A stretch of DNA of 64,000 nucleotides from Flavobacteriales bacterium (lineage in GTDB: Bacteria; Bacteroidota; Bacteroidia; Flavobacteriales_E; Vicingaceae), in the NCBI GenBank assembly GCA_015075325.1, contig JABTUP010000014.1, forward strand, positions 1 through 64,000, read 5' to 3'. Both the position numbers and the translations under genes were made by a program. Under the pieces are notes generated by a model. The model saw nothing but the letters and a program-made list of their open reading frames with translations. It ran no database searches and was not told the origin of the DNA. Numbering within the stretch: position 1 is the first letter of the stretch; each line of letters starts with the position of its first letter. Below are positions 17,451 to 25,615 of this stretch, piece after piece.

Positions 17451-18827
17451 ATGAAACACAAAGTAATTATTGAACCATTTAAAATTAAATCGGTTGAACC
17501 TATTTTTATGAGTACAGAAACTCAACGAAAAGCGTTTTTAGAAAAAGCCAATTTCAATACCTTTTTATTAAAATCCGATCAAGTTATTATTGATTTTTTA
17601 ACCGATAGTGGAACATCGGCAATGAGTGCCGAACAATGGGCTGGCGTAATGCGTGGTGATGAATCTTATGCAGGTTCTAAATCGTGGGAAAGAATGGAAA
17701 ATGCAGTAAAACACTTAACCGGAATGGAGTATGTTTTACCAACCCACCAAGGGAGAGCTGCCGAACGAATTATTTATGGTTATTTAGGTGGAAAAGGAAA
17801 AACATTTATCAGCAACACTCATTTTGACACCACAAGGGCAAACATCGAATTTTCAGGTGCCGAAGCCATTGATATTGCTATCGACGAATCAAATGATTCA
17901 GCTCTTATTCATCCTTTTAAAGGAAATATTAATACAACTCGTTTAGAAAGTTTGATTAACGAAAAAGGTGCAAAAAACATTGGTGCTGTAATTTTAACCG
18001 TAACCAACAATAGCGGTGGCGGACAACCAGTTAGCATGCAAAACACCAAAGAAGTGAGTGCAATTTGTAAAAAGTATGGTGTTATGCTTTTATTAGACTG
18101 TTGTAGAGTTGCTGAAAATGCCTATTTTATTAAGCATCGTGAAGCTGGTTATGAAAACAAAACCTACGAAGAAATTGCTCAAGAAATGTTTTCATTAACT
18201 GATGGTGCTGCTATGAGTTCTAAAAAAGATGCCTTGGTTAACATGGGTGGTTTTTTAGCTCTTAGAGACAAAGAAATTGCTGAAGCATGTACCAACTTGT
18301 TAATTATTACCGAAGGGTTTACCACTTATGGAGGCTTATCGGGAAGAGATATGGAAGCTTTGGCTATCGGTTTAAAAGAGGTTTTTGAACCTGCTTATTT
18401 GGAATACCGAATTAAAAGTACTGCCTATTTAGGAGAACATTTACATAAAATGGGCGTTCCGGTTATGTTGCCAATTGGCGGACACGCTGTATATGTCGAT
18501 GCTAAAAAATTGTATTCACATATTCCAGTTGACCAATATCCTGGTCAGGCTTTAGCTTGTGAACTTTACTTAAAAGGTGGAATTAGAACGGTTGAAATTG
18601 GTTCGGTAATGTTTGGTAAATACGATGAAAACGGGAAACTAATTCCTGCACCTATGGAATTGGTTCGATTAGCTATTCCGAGAAGAGTTTATACACAAAG
18701 CCACATCGAATATGTAATTGAAACTTTTGAAGAAGTTTTAAAAACTAAAAACGAGGCAAAAGGTTATAAAATAACAAAAGAGCCTCAGTTTTTACGTCAT
18801 TTCACTTCACATTTCAAACCACTTTAA
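17451..18827 (+). CDS. tnaA: Tryptophanase
   Basis: A 458-residue PLP beta-lyase that splits L-tryptophan to indole, pyruvate and ammonia. LTDSGTSAMS (50-59), PTHQGRAAE (97-105), FDTTRANIEF, and SSKKDAL with the PLP Lys at 258-259 follow the tryptophanase/tyrosine phenol-lyase order. The C-terminal GIRTVEIGSVMFG has Ile where tyrosine phenol-lyase has the substrate-binding Arg of its MERG motif, and ALACELYLKGG also matches tryptophanase. Tyrosine phenol-lyase is therefore less likely. No transporter gene adjoins it. A hairpin upstream and a strong terminator downstream make it a single-gene unit. Confidence 0.92.
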   Translation: MKHKVIIEPFKIKSVEPIFMSTETQRKAFLEKANFNTFLLKSDQVIIDFLTDSGTSAMSAEQWAGVMRGDESYAGSKSWERMENAVKHLTGMEYVLPTHQGRAAERIIYGYLGGKGKTFISNTHFDTTRANIEFSGAEAIDIAIDESNDSALIHPFKGNINTTRLESLINEKGAKNIGAVILTVTNNSGGGQPVSMQNTKEVSAICKKYGVMLLLDCCRVAENAYFIKHREAGYENKTYEEIAQEMFSLTDGAAMSSKKDALVNMGGFLALRDKEIAEACTNLLIITEGFTTYGGLSGRDMEALAIGLKEVFEPAYLEYRIKSTAYLGEHLHKMGVPVMLPIGGHAVYVDAKKLYSHIPVDQYPGQALACELYLKGGIRTVEIGSVMFGKYDENGKLIPAPMELVRLAIPRRVYTQSHIEYVIETFEEVLKTKNEAKGYKITKEPQFLRHFTSHFKPL

Positions 18828-18843
18828 TTCAATTTTTTTTTTT

Positions 18844-18880
18844 AAAGCAGGTTAACTAAAAAAGTTAACCTGCTTTTTTA
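18844..18880 (+). terminator. Terminator of tnaA
   Basis: AAAGCAGGTTAACT and AGTTAACCTGCTTT form a perfect hairpin with an A-rich loop and a T-run, 16 bp behind the stop codon. Confidence 0.92.
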
Positions 18881-18924
18881 TTTCTAAAAACATCCATTTT
18901 CAATCCATAACTAACTTTCTTTAG

Positions 18925-18932
18925 TAATTTTG
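18925..18932 (+). promoter_or_regulatory. Promoter -7 element TAATTTTG for pyrD
   Basis: This is an exact TAnnTTTG match 19 bp before the pyrD ATG. It probably drives the genes through 22114. Confidence 0.6.
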
Positions 18933-18950
18933 TACAAACCACAATAAGGA

Positions 18951-19985
18951 ATGTATAAATTATTCATTAAACCTCTTTTATTTTCATTTCAGCCCGAAAA
19001 AGCTCATTACATGGCTACTGGTTGGTTAACTTTTTTATGTAAACTACCTGGTGGTGCTGCTCTACTTCGAGCATTATTTAACTTCGAAGACAAAAAACTC
19101 GAACGTAAATTATTTGGATTAACCTTTAAAAACCCAGTTGGTTTAGCTGCTGGATTCGATAAAGATGCCCGATGGTTTAACGAATTAGCTAACCTTGGTT
19201 TTGGTTTTATTGAAATTGGTACGCTAACACCAAAAGCTCAAGTTGGAAATCCACAACCGCGTTTATTTAGAATACCAAAAGACCACGGTTTAATTAACCG
19301 AATGGGATTCAATAATTTGGGAGCCGAAGACGCAGTAAAAAGACTTAAAAACAGAAAAACCAACTTGATTATAGGTGGAAACATTGGCAAAAATACGGCT
19401 ACGAGTAACGACGATGCTTTAGAAGACTATGTTTTTAACTTTAATACGCTACACGATTATGTTGATTATTTTGTGGTAAACGTAAGTTGTCCGAATGTAA
19501 AAGACTTAACAAAGTTACAAGACACGCCATTTCTATTATCGTTATTAGGAGAATTAAAACGAATAAACGAAACCAAACAAAAGCCAAAACCAATTTTGTT
19601 AAAAATTGCTCCAGATTTAAACAACAGCCAATTAGATGAAATTATTGAAATTGTAGCTCAAACCAAAATCGATGGAATTATTGCAACCAACACCACCACT
19701 TCTCGTGAAGGGCTTAAAACCGATAAAAAACAAATTGAAGAAATTGCTAATGGAGGTTTAAGTGGTTTACCCGTTAAAGAACGCTCTACCGAAGTTATTC
19801 GATATTTAGCAGAAAAATCAAACAAAGCATTTCCAATTATTGGAGTTGGAGGCATTCATTCGCCCGAAGATGCTTTAGAAAAAATAAAAGCTGGAGCTGA
19901 CTTGGTTCAAATTTATACTGGATTTATTTATGAAGGTCCAGGATTAATAAAAGCGATTAATAAACGAATTTTAAACTCGATTTAA
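18951..19985 (+). CDS. pyrD: Dihydroorotate dehydrogenase (quinone)
   Basis: A 344-residue class 2 enzyme that oxidises dihydroorotate to orotate in pyrimidine synthesis, at the membrane. The N-terminal helix pair ([16 protein letters not shown]) is the quinone tunnel extension that class 1 enzymes lack. [15 protein letters not shown] binds FMN, NRMGFNN follows near residue 117, and [10 protein letters not shown] carries the catalytic Ser. [13 protein letters not shown] near the end binds the FMN phosphate. It is the first gene of a plus-strand series; a 15-bp gap separates it from the toxin-antitoxin-like pair. Confidence 0.95.
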   Translation: MYKLFIKPLLFSFQPEKAHYMATGWLTFLCKLPGGAALLRALFNFEDKKLERKLFGLTFKNPVGLAAGFDKDARWFNELANLGFGFIEIGTLTPKAQVGNPQPRLFRIPKDHGLINRMGFNNLGAEDAVKRLKNRKTNLIIGGNIGKNTATSNDDALEDYVFNFNTLHDYVDYFVVNVSCPNVKDLTKLQDTPFLLSLLGELKRINETKQKPKPILLKIAPDLNNSQLDEIIEIVAQTKIDGIIATNTTTSREGLKTDKKQIEEIANGGLSGLPVKERSTEVIRYLAEKSNKAFPIIGVGGIHSPEDALEKIKAGADLVQIYTGFIYEGPGLIKAINKRILNSI

Positions 19986-20000
19986 TCTTATTTTTACACG

Positions 20001-20291
20001 ATGAGTTTTCCTTTTAATTCACGCTTATTTTGGGATGTTGATTTAAATCAAATAGATGTAAATCAATACCATGATTTTATTATTGTTAGAATATTTGAAA
20101 GAGGTGATGTTGAAGACATTAGACAATGTAGAAGATTTTATAATAACAGCAAAATTAAATCGGCATTGTTAAACACTAAGCACTTTCTTCAAAACAGATT
20201 ACACTTGGCAGCTGCCATTATTGATGAACCTATCGAAAAATTTAAATGCTTCACTATTCAACAGTCGACTCCACAACACTTTCCTTACTAA
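20001..20291 (+). CDS. DUF6922-like protein, putative antitoxin
   Basis: A 96-residue protein with a SRLFWDVD start, FIIVRIFERGDVEDI near residue 45 and a Lys/Phe-rich C-terminus. I recognise it as the small partner often found directly before AbiEii-type nucleotidyltransferases in Bacteroidota (DUF6922-like). It overlaps the toxin gene by 46 bp, a sign of tight translational coupling. The antitoxin role is inferred from this pairing. It has no classic DNA-binding motif that I can see. Confidence 0.7.
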   Translation: MSFPFNSRLFWDVDLNQIDVNQYHDFIIVRIFERGDVEDIRQCRRFYNNSKIKSALLNTKHFLQNRLHLAAAIIDEPIEKFKCFTIQQSTPQHFPY

Positions 20292-20872
20292 ACAAACTAA
20301 TGGATTTAAAGGAGTTATCAACTTGTTCTCTTGTTGGTGGCACCGCATTATCATTAAAATATGGGCATCGTAAATCTATTGATATTGATTTGTTTTCTAC
20401 TGAAGAAATTGCTATTGAGCCACTAGTTAACCGACTAATTAATGAGTTTAAACTCGATTTTACTTACGAAAAACAACAACCTAAATTTGGGTTGTTTTGC
20501 TACATTAAAAACGTAAAAGTTGACATTATCCATTATCCACATCCATTACTTAAACCAATTGAAGTTATTGATAATATTAAACTATTTAGTGAACTCGATA
20601 TTGCTGCCATGAAAATTAATGCAATATTAGGTAGAGGTGTTAAAAAAGATTATTTTGATTTAGCAGAACTCCTTAAACATTTTAGCCTAGAAGATATTAT
20701 AAATGCTTATCAAACAAAATACCCCAATCAATACTATTTAATTTCAATACCTAACGCTCTTACTTACTTTGTTGATGCTGAAAATAGTCCAAATCCTATA
20801 AGTTTAAACAATACTTCATGGGAGGAAGTAAAAAACACTTTAAAAATTGCTGTTAGAAATTATTTAATATAA
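20246..20872 (+). CDS. AbiEii/AbiGii-type nucleotidyltransferase, putative toxin
   Basis: A 208-residue protein. The nucleotidyltransferase signature is complete: GGT at 31-33, Asp46 and Asp48 in SIDIDLF, and a third acidic residue, Asp93, in KVDIIHY. A KKDYFDLAELL segment near residue 130 is also usual. AbiEii-type enzymes are toxins of type IV toxin-antitoxin or abortive-infection systems that modify tRNA with nucleotides. The start overlaps the upstream DUF6922-like gene, and the stop lies 1 bp before the lyase gene, so the pair is embedded in what looks like a metabolic operon. Confidence 0.85.
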   Translation: MLHYSTVDSTTLSLLNKLMDLKELSTCSLVGGTALSLKYGHRKSIDIDLFSTEEIAIEPLVNRLINEFKLDFTYEKQQPKFGLFCYIKNVKVDIIHYPHPLLKPIEVIDNIKLFSELDIAAMKINAILGRGVKKDYFDLAELLKHFSLEDIINAYQTKYPNQYYLISIPNALTYFVDAENSPNPISLNNTSWEEVKNTLKIAVRNYLI

Positions 20873-20873
20873 A

Positions 20874-21725
20874 ATGATAAAATTAATTGAATGCCCAAGA
20901 GATGCTATGCAAGGTTTGCATGATTTTATTCCAACAGAGCATAAAGCTGCATACATCAATCAATTACTAAAAGTAGGTTTCGACACCATTGATTTTGGAA
21001 GTTTTGTATCTCCAAAAGCCATTCCACAATTAAGAGATACTGCAGAAGTACTCAATAAATTGGATTTAAGCACCACAAAAAGTAAACTCTTAGCCATTAT
21101 TGCCAATACTAGAGGTGCCGAAGATGCTGTAAAATTTGAAGAAATTAGTTATTTAGGGTTTCCTTTTTCTATTTCAGAAACCTTTCAGCAACGCAATACC
21201 AATTCAAGTATAATGCAGTCGTTAAAATCGGTTGAAGAAATTCAACACCTTTGTATAAACAACAAAAAAAAGCTGGTGGTTTATATTTCAATGGCTTTTG
21301 GTAATCCGTATGGTGATGATTGGAATAGCGATATAGTGATTGAATGGACTAAAAAACTTGCCGATTTAGGCATCGAAATCATTGCTTTATCCGACACCAT
21401 TGGAGTTTCTAACCAAGAAAATATCAGTTATTTGTTTAAAAACATTATACCCGAATTTTCAAAAGTAGAAATTGGTGCTCATTTGCACACAACTCCAACA
21501 ACTTGGTACGAAAAAGTTGATGCCGCATACCAAAACGGTTGCCGCCGATTTGATGGAGCAATAAAAGGTTTTGGTGGCTGCCCAATGGCTACCGATAAAT
21601 TAACTGGCAACATGTCAACCGAAAATTTAATCAGCTATTTTGCTGAAAAAAACATAAATAACACCATTAATCAGGATGAATTTAATACAGCCGTTTTAAA
21701 AGCAGTTCAAATTTTTCCACAATAA
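20874..21725 (+). CDS. Hydroxymethylglutaryl-CoA lyase family protein
   Basis: A 283-residue TIM-barrel lyase of the DRE family. The catalytic Arg9-Asp10 sit in PRDAMQG, where the family more often has RDGLQ. Metal-binding His203 and His205 are in GAHLHT, and the catalytic Cys236 is in GFGGCPMA. FGNPYGDDW and ALSDTIGVSN are also present. HMG-CoA lyase cleaves HMG-CoA to acetoacetate and acetyl-CoA in leucine breakdown. The RDAMQG variant and lack of other leucine genes leave a related substrate possible. It begins 1 bp after the toxin gene stop. Confidence 0.87.
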   Translation: MIKLIECPRDAMQGLHDFIPTEHKAAYINQLLKVGFDTIDFGSFVSPKAIPQLRDTAEVLNKLDLSTTKSKLLAIIANTRGAEDAVKFEEISYLGFPFSISETFQQRNTNSSIMQSLKSVEEIQHLCINNKKKLVVYISMAFGNPYGDDWNSDIVIEWTKKLADLGIEIIALSDTIGVSNQENISYLFKNIIPEFSKVEIGAHLHTTPTTWYEKVDAAYQNGCRRFDGAIKGFGGCPMATDKLTGNMSTENLISYFAEKNINNTINQDEFNTAVLKAVQIFPQ

Positions 21726-21736
21726 ATTAAAGATAA

Positions 21737-22114
21737 ATGTTAGCAAACGAATTTAGCGAAACTTGTTTCCAGTACGAAAACTTTATGGTATGGGAAATTG
21801 AAAATATGGATGCTTTTTTTAAAGGCAACGAAGTATTAAAAACCATTTTTGAAGATTGTTATAAAATTCCCTTTAAAGATTTTAAAGAACGTAGAAAAGA
21901 AATTCAGGAAACCGACTTGCAAATGATGACTAAATTGCTTAACTACGTTGACGACAAACATTTTTTCATTTTTACTATTCACGACGAAAATCATCTGGAA
22001 TTAGTAAAAATGCAACGAATGAAAATCATGGATTTTGGTTTAAACATAGAAGATATTCGTAAAGACAGGGTTTATGTAATGATAATGGATAAAAAAACAG
22101 CTAGTTTTAGTTGA
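21737..22114 (+). CDS. Hypothetical protein, unknown family
   Basis: A 125-residue soluble protein I do not recognise. It is rich in Met, Phe, Lys and Glu, with KDFKERRKEIQETDLQMM near the middle and FFIFTIHDENHLELVK after it. There are no membrane segments, signal or cysteine motif (one Cys only at each of two places). It follows the lyase gene by 11 bp and is probably the last gene of the pyrD series. It converges on the HD-domain gene with 6 bp between the stops. No function is proposed. Confidence 0.75.
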   Translation: MLANEFSETCFQYENFMVWEIENMDAFFKGNEVLKTIFEDCYKIPFKDFKERRKEIQETDLQMMTKLLNYVDDKHFFIFTIHDENHLELVKMQRMKIMDFGLNIEDIRKDRVYVMIMDKKTASFS

Positions 22115-22120
22115 TTTTTT

Positions 22121-23350
22121 TTACACTTTTGGACTACACAAAAACCATTTTTTAACGGGTTTAGATATTTCCGTAATGCTTAACGTATCGGCAGCTTCCG
22201 TAATATCAAGCATGGTATTGTTTTTAAGTAAAATGTTAATTTTATCCATTTTAGAGTTGTAGGCATTATTAACTATGCTTCCTTGAAATACAAAATAACT
22301 GGCTTCTTGTTTAGTTAAATTCAGTTTTTCTGCCACTTTAATTAATAACTCTTCTTGTTCCGACTTATCGAAGCGTTTGTTTTGAATAGTTATTCGGTAT
22401 AATTTACGGTTTACCATCATTTTACAAAGCATGTTCAACACTTTGTCATTGTGGGTTTGCCATGCTTTAACCGAAGTCATAATATCATAATCATCCAATT
22501 CGGCAAAGGTTTTTAGCAATTTAGCTTCTTTCTGAAAATCGGATAAAGTATAATTGTTGTATAAAAACGAATGTAAAGCAGGTGTACAAAACAATTCGGT
22601 ATTACTGGCAGCCAATTCTTTTGCACGTTTTAAAATGTTTACCAACAAATTTTCGGCAGATAGCACCGTTTTGTGTAAATACACTTGCCAGTACATTAAA
22701 CGGCGAGCAATAATAAATTTTTCAATCGAATAAATGCCTTTTTCTTCAATTGCCAATTCGTCTTTTTTAACGGTAAGCATTTTAATTATTCGGTCGGTAC
22801 TAATGACTCCTTCCGATACTCCTGTAAAAAAACTGTCTCTTCGCAAATAATCCAACCTGTCCATATCGAGCTGGCTCGAAACCAATTGGTGCAAAAACTT
22901 TTTGTGGTATTCGTTTCTAAAAATTTGTAACGCTAAATTTAATTTTCCTTTAAATTCTTTGTTCAACTCGTCCATAAAAAGAGTAGAAATTTCTTCGTGC
23001 GAAACACCACTAACAATACTATGCTCTAAGGCATGAGAAAAAGGACCGTGACCAATATCGTGCAACAAAATAGCAATACACACGCCTTTAGCTTCATCTT
23101 CGGTAATGTCAATTCCTTTAGAACGAATAACTTCAACTGCTTTGGTCATTAAATACATGGTTCCCATGGCATGATGAAATCGAGTATGCAAAGCACCTGG
23201 ATAAACCAAGTGAGTTAACCCTAATTGTTTTATTCTTCTTAATCGTTGAAAATAAGGATGTTCTATTAAATCAAAAATGATATCGTACGGAATTGTAATA
23301 AAACCATAGATGGGGTCGTTAAATATTTTCTTTTTGTTCTGAGCGGTCAT
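22121..23350 (-). CDS. HD-domain phosphohydrolase, dGTPase/SAMHD1-like
   Basis: A 409-residue protein of the COG1078 type. The metal site is visible as HTRFHHAMG (first His), ILLHDIGHGPFSHALEH (HD motif), and an Asp in LDMDRLDYLRRD. Regions after residue 230 are helical, with no other domain. Relatives hydrolyse dNTPs or other nucleotides; the substrate here is unknown. It lies back to back with porX, and a shared 83-bp intergenic region holds the promoter for porX. This neighbourhood (HD protein, porX, tsaE, ald) appears familiar from other Flavobacteriales. Confidence 0.88.
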   Translation of the reverse strand: MTAQNKKKIFNDPIYGFITIPYDIIFDLIEHPYFQRLRRIKQLGLTHLVYPGALHTRFHHAMGTMYLMTKAVEVIRSKGIDITEDEAKGVCIAILLHDIGHGPFSHALEHSIVSGVSHEEISTLFMDELNKEFKGKLNLALQIFRNEYHKKFLHQLVSSQLDMDRLDYLRRDSFFTGVSEGVISTDRIIKMLTVKKDELAIEEKGIYSIEKFIIARRLMYWQVYLHKTVLSAENLLVNILKRAKELAASNTELFCTPALHSFLYNNYTLSDFQKEAKLLKTFAELDDYDIMTSVKAWQTHNDKVLNMLCKMMVNRKLYRITIQNKRFDKSEQEELLIKVAEKLNLTKQEASYFVFQGSIVNNAYNSKMDKINILLKNNTMLDITEAADTLSITEISKPVKKWFLCSPKV

Positions 23351-23394
23351 AAATTTTAGTTAAATAACAAAAAAATTAACTGCTTCAAAAGTAG

Positions 23395-23402
23395 TAATTT
23401 TG
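23395..23402 (+). promoter_or_regulatory. Promoter -7 element TAATTTTG for porX
   Basis: An exact consensus match 32 bp upstream of the porX ATG, in the divergent region with the HD-domain gene. Confidence 0.6.
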
Positions 23403-23433
23403 AAGTGTTGACAAACCCTTTTAAAATAAAAAC

Positions 23434-24990
23434 ATGGATAAAATAACGATACTTTGGGCTGATGATGAAATTGACTTGTTGAAACCACACATTTTATTTT
23501 TACAAGAAAAGGGTTATCATGTTTTGTCAACCCAAAGTGGTGATGATGCATTAGAAATTTTAGAAACCAACAGAGTTGACATTGTGTTTTTAGATGAAAA
23601 CATGCCGGGTTTAAGTGGGTTGGAAACTTTGGAAGTTATAAAAACCAACGACCCTACTCTACCTGTTATAATGATTACCAAAAGCGAAGAAGAGCATATT
23701 ATGGAAGATGCCATTGGGTCAAAAATTTCCGATTATTTAATTAAACCTGTTAATCCCAATCAAATTTTACTTTCGATAAAGAAAAACCTAAACACCAACC
23801 GTTTAGTTAGTGAAAAATCGAGTTCGAAATACCAGCAAGAGTTTCGTCAAATAGGAATGATGCTAAACGACCGACTAGATGCTGAAGAATGGACCGAACT
23901 CTATAAAAAATTAGTTTATTGGGAGTTAGAACTTGATCAATCAAAAGAAACAGGCATGGACGAAATTTTGCAAATGCAAAAAAGTGAAGCCAACAATCAA
24001 TTTGGAAAATATGTTGAACAAAACTATTTCGATTGGTTAGCACATCCAGAGGATGCTCCGGTAATGTCTCAAAATGTATTTAAAAACTATGTTATTCCTG
24101 AAATAAAAAAAGGAGATGCTTCGGTATTTTTTATTTTAATCGACAACCTACGAATGGATCAATGGAAAACACTAAAACCATTTATATCAGAGCATTTTTG
24201 GGTTGACAAAGAAGAAACCTATTATAGCATTTTACCAACCACTACACAATACGCAAGAAATGCCATTTTTTCTGGTATGATGCCTAGCGAAATTGCCAAA
24301 CGATTTCCTGATAAATGGTCGAACGATGATGAAGACGGAGGAAAAAACCTTGAAGAGCAATTTTTTATTGAAGACCAATTAAAACGAAACCAATTAAACA
24401 TTAAATTCTCGTACAACAAAGTATTGAATTTGAGTTACGGAAACAAAGTTTTAAGCGATGTTCCAGGGATGTTCAACAATCCGTTAAATGTAATTGTATA
24501 TAATTTTGTCGACATGCTTTCTCATGCTCGAACCGACACTCAAATTATTAAAGAAATTGCAGCAGACGAATCGGCTTACCGTTCGGTAGTAAAATCGTGG
24601 TTCGAACATTCACCACTTATTTCAACACTTAAAGAAATTGCTGCTAGAGGAGGAAAATTAGTTATAACTACCGACCATGGTTCTATTCGGGTAAAAGAGC
24701 CTATAAAAATTGTGGGCGACAAAGAAGTAAATACCAACCTTCGATACAAACAAGGAAAAACGTTGAGTTATAATGCCAAAGAAGTTTTTGAGGTTAAAAA
24801 CCCTGAAACAGCACATTTACCAAAGGTAAATGTTAGTCAGGCATTTGTATTTGCAAAAGGCGATTCGTTTTTTGCTTATCCAAACAATTACAACCATTAT
24901 GTAAAATATTATAAAGACACTTTTCAGCATGGAGGAATTTCGTTGGAAGAAATGTTATTACCCATTGTAGTGCTTTCAGCAAAAAAATAG
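23434..24990 (+). CDS. porX: PorX, type IX secretion response regulator with PglZ domain
   Basis: A 518-residue protein. A receiver domain fills residues 1-120, with phosphoacceptor Asp54 in VFLDENMPG and an acidic pair at 10-11. A helical linker follows, then an alkaline-phosphatase-fold PglZ domain from about 200, with DNLRMDQW, TTTQYARNAIFSGM and a metal-binding TTDHGS. This combination defines PorX, which works with the PorY sensor to control type IX secretion genes and hydrolyses oligonucleotides. No porY gene is in the window. Presence of PorX implies a type IX secretion system. The downstream gene is tsaE after an 86-bp repeat-containing gap. Confidence 0.95.
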   Translation: MDKITILWADDEIDLLKPHILFLQEKGYHVLSTQSGDDALEILETNRVDIVFLDENMPGLSGLETLEVIKTNDPTLPVIMITKSEEEHIMEDAIGSKISDYLIKPVNPNQILLSIKKNLNTNRLVSEKSSSKYQQEFRQIGMMLNDRLDAEEWTELYKKLVYWELELDQSKETGMDEILQMQKSEANNQFGKYVEQNYFDWLAHPEDAPVMSQNVFKNYVIPEIKKGDASVFFILIDNLRMDQWKTLKPFISEHFWVDKEETYYSILPTTTQYARNAIFSGMMPSEIAKRFPDKWSNDDEDGGKNLEEQFFIEDQLKRNQLNIKFSYNKVLNLSYGNKVLSDVPGMFNNPLNVIVYNFVDMLSHARTDTQIIKEIAADESAYRSVVKSWFEHSPLISTLKEIAARGGKLVITTDHGSIRVKEPIKIVGDKEVNTNLRYKQGKTLSYNAKEVFEVKNPETAHLPKVNVSQAFVFAKGDSFFAYPNNYNHYVKYYKDTFQHGGISLEEMLLPIVVLSAKK

Positions 24991-25017
24991 AGAAAAGTTA
25001 GAGGTGGATGTCCGACC

Positions 25018-25069
25018 CCGAAAGCTTTCGGAGGTGAACTGAATACTGTAGACTGTGAACTGAATACTG
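25018..25069. repeat. Palindrome and tandem 15-mer between porX and tsaE
   Basis: CCGAAAGCTTTCGG (25018-25031) is a perfect palindrome. It is followed by two copies of GTGAACTGAATACTG at 25034-25048 and 25055-25069. This is repeat debris of the kind seen elsewhere between genes in this window. It carries no gene. Confidence 0.75.
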
Positions 25070-25076
25070 AAAAAAA

Positions 25077-25487
25077 ATGGAATTTATTGCAAAAAATACT
25101 GCCGACTTAGACCAAATTTGTGAAAAATTAATTGAACAATTTCATCATAAAGTAATTCTTTTTTATGGCGAAATGGGCAATGGAAAAACAACATTAATTA
25201 AGCAATTGTGTAAAAAATTAGGAGTTACTGAACCAACCTCCTCGCCTACTTTTTCTATTGTAAACGAATATAAAACCAACGATAACAAAACCATTTATCA
25301 TTTTGATTTTTATCGAATAAAAAATGAAACCGAAGTATTGGATTTTGGTTACGAAGAATACTTATACAGCAACAATTTCTGTTTTATAGAGTGGCCCGAA
25401 AAAATCCCTAATATGTTGCCAGAAGATGTTGTTAAGGTTTACATCACTTTGGATAAAGATAACCATCGAGTGATTAAGGTTAATTAA
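25077..25487 (+). CDS. tsaE: tRNA threonylcarbamoyladenosine synthesis ATPase TsaE
   Basis: A 136-residue P-loop ATPase (YjeE). Walker A GEMGNGKTT is at 31-39, SSPTFSIVNEY follows near residue 57, and IYHFDFYRIK and the CFIEWPEKI end complete the family pattern. TsaE works with TsaB and TsaD to make t6A37 on tRNAs that read ANN codons; those partners are not in this window. The full length is normal. It lies between porX and ald on the same strand, but the repeat-filled gap suggests it may have its own start of transcription. Confidence 0.94.
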   Translation: MEFIAKNTADLDQICEKLIEQFHHKVILFYGEMGNGKTTLIKQLCKKLGVTEPTSSPTFSIVNEYKTNDNKTIYHFDFYRIKNETEVLDFGYEEYLYSNNFCFIEWPEKIPNMLPEDVVKVYITLDKDNHRVIKVN

Positions 25488-25584
25488 GAAGTAGAATGTT
25501 TCTTAATTCATAATTAATTACGGATACTAACAATGAATTACTGATAACTATCAACAATTTTATTTTTTAGTAAGGAGTATTTTT

Positions 25585-25592
25585 TATCTTTG
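25585..25592 (+). promoter_or_regulatory. Promoter -7 element TATCTTTG for ald
   Basis: TATCTTTG is an exact TAnnTTTG match 23 bp upstream of the ald ATG. Confidence 0.65.
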
Positions 25593-25615
25593 TAGTTAAT
25601 CATAAAATTAACTCA

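Noticed and set aside
17451-18827. Tyrosine phenol-lyase instead of tryptophanase
   Set aside because: The Arg of the MERG substrate motif is replaced by Ile (VEIGS), and the C-terminal part matches tryptophanase.
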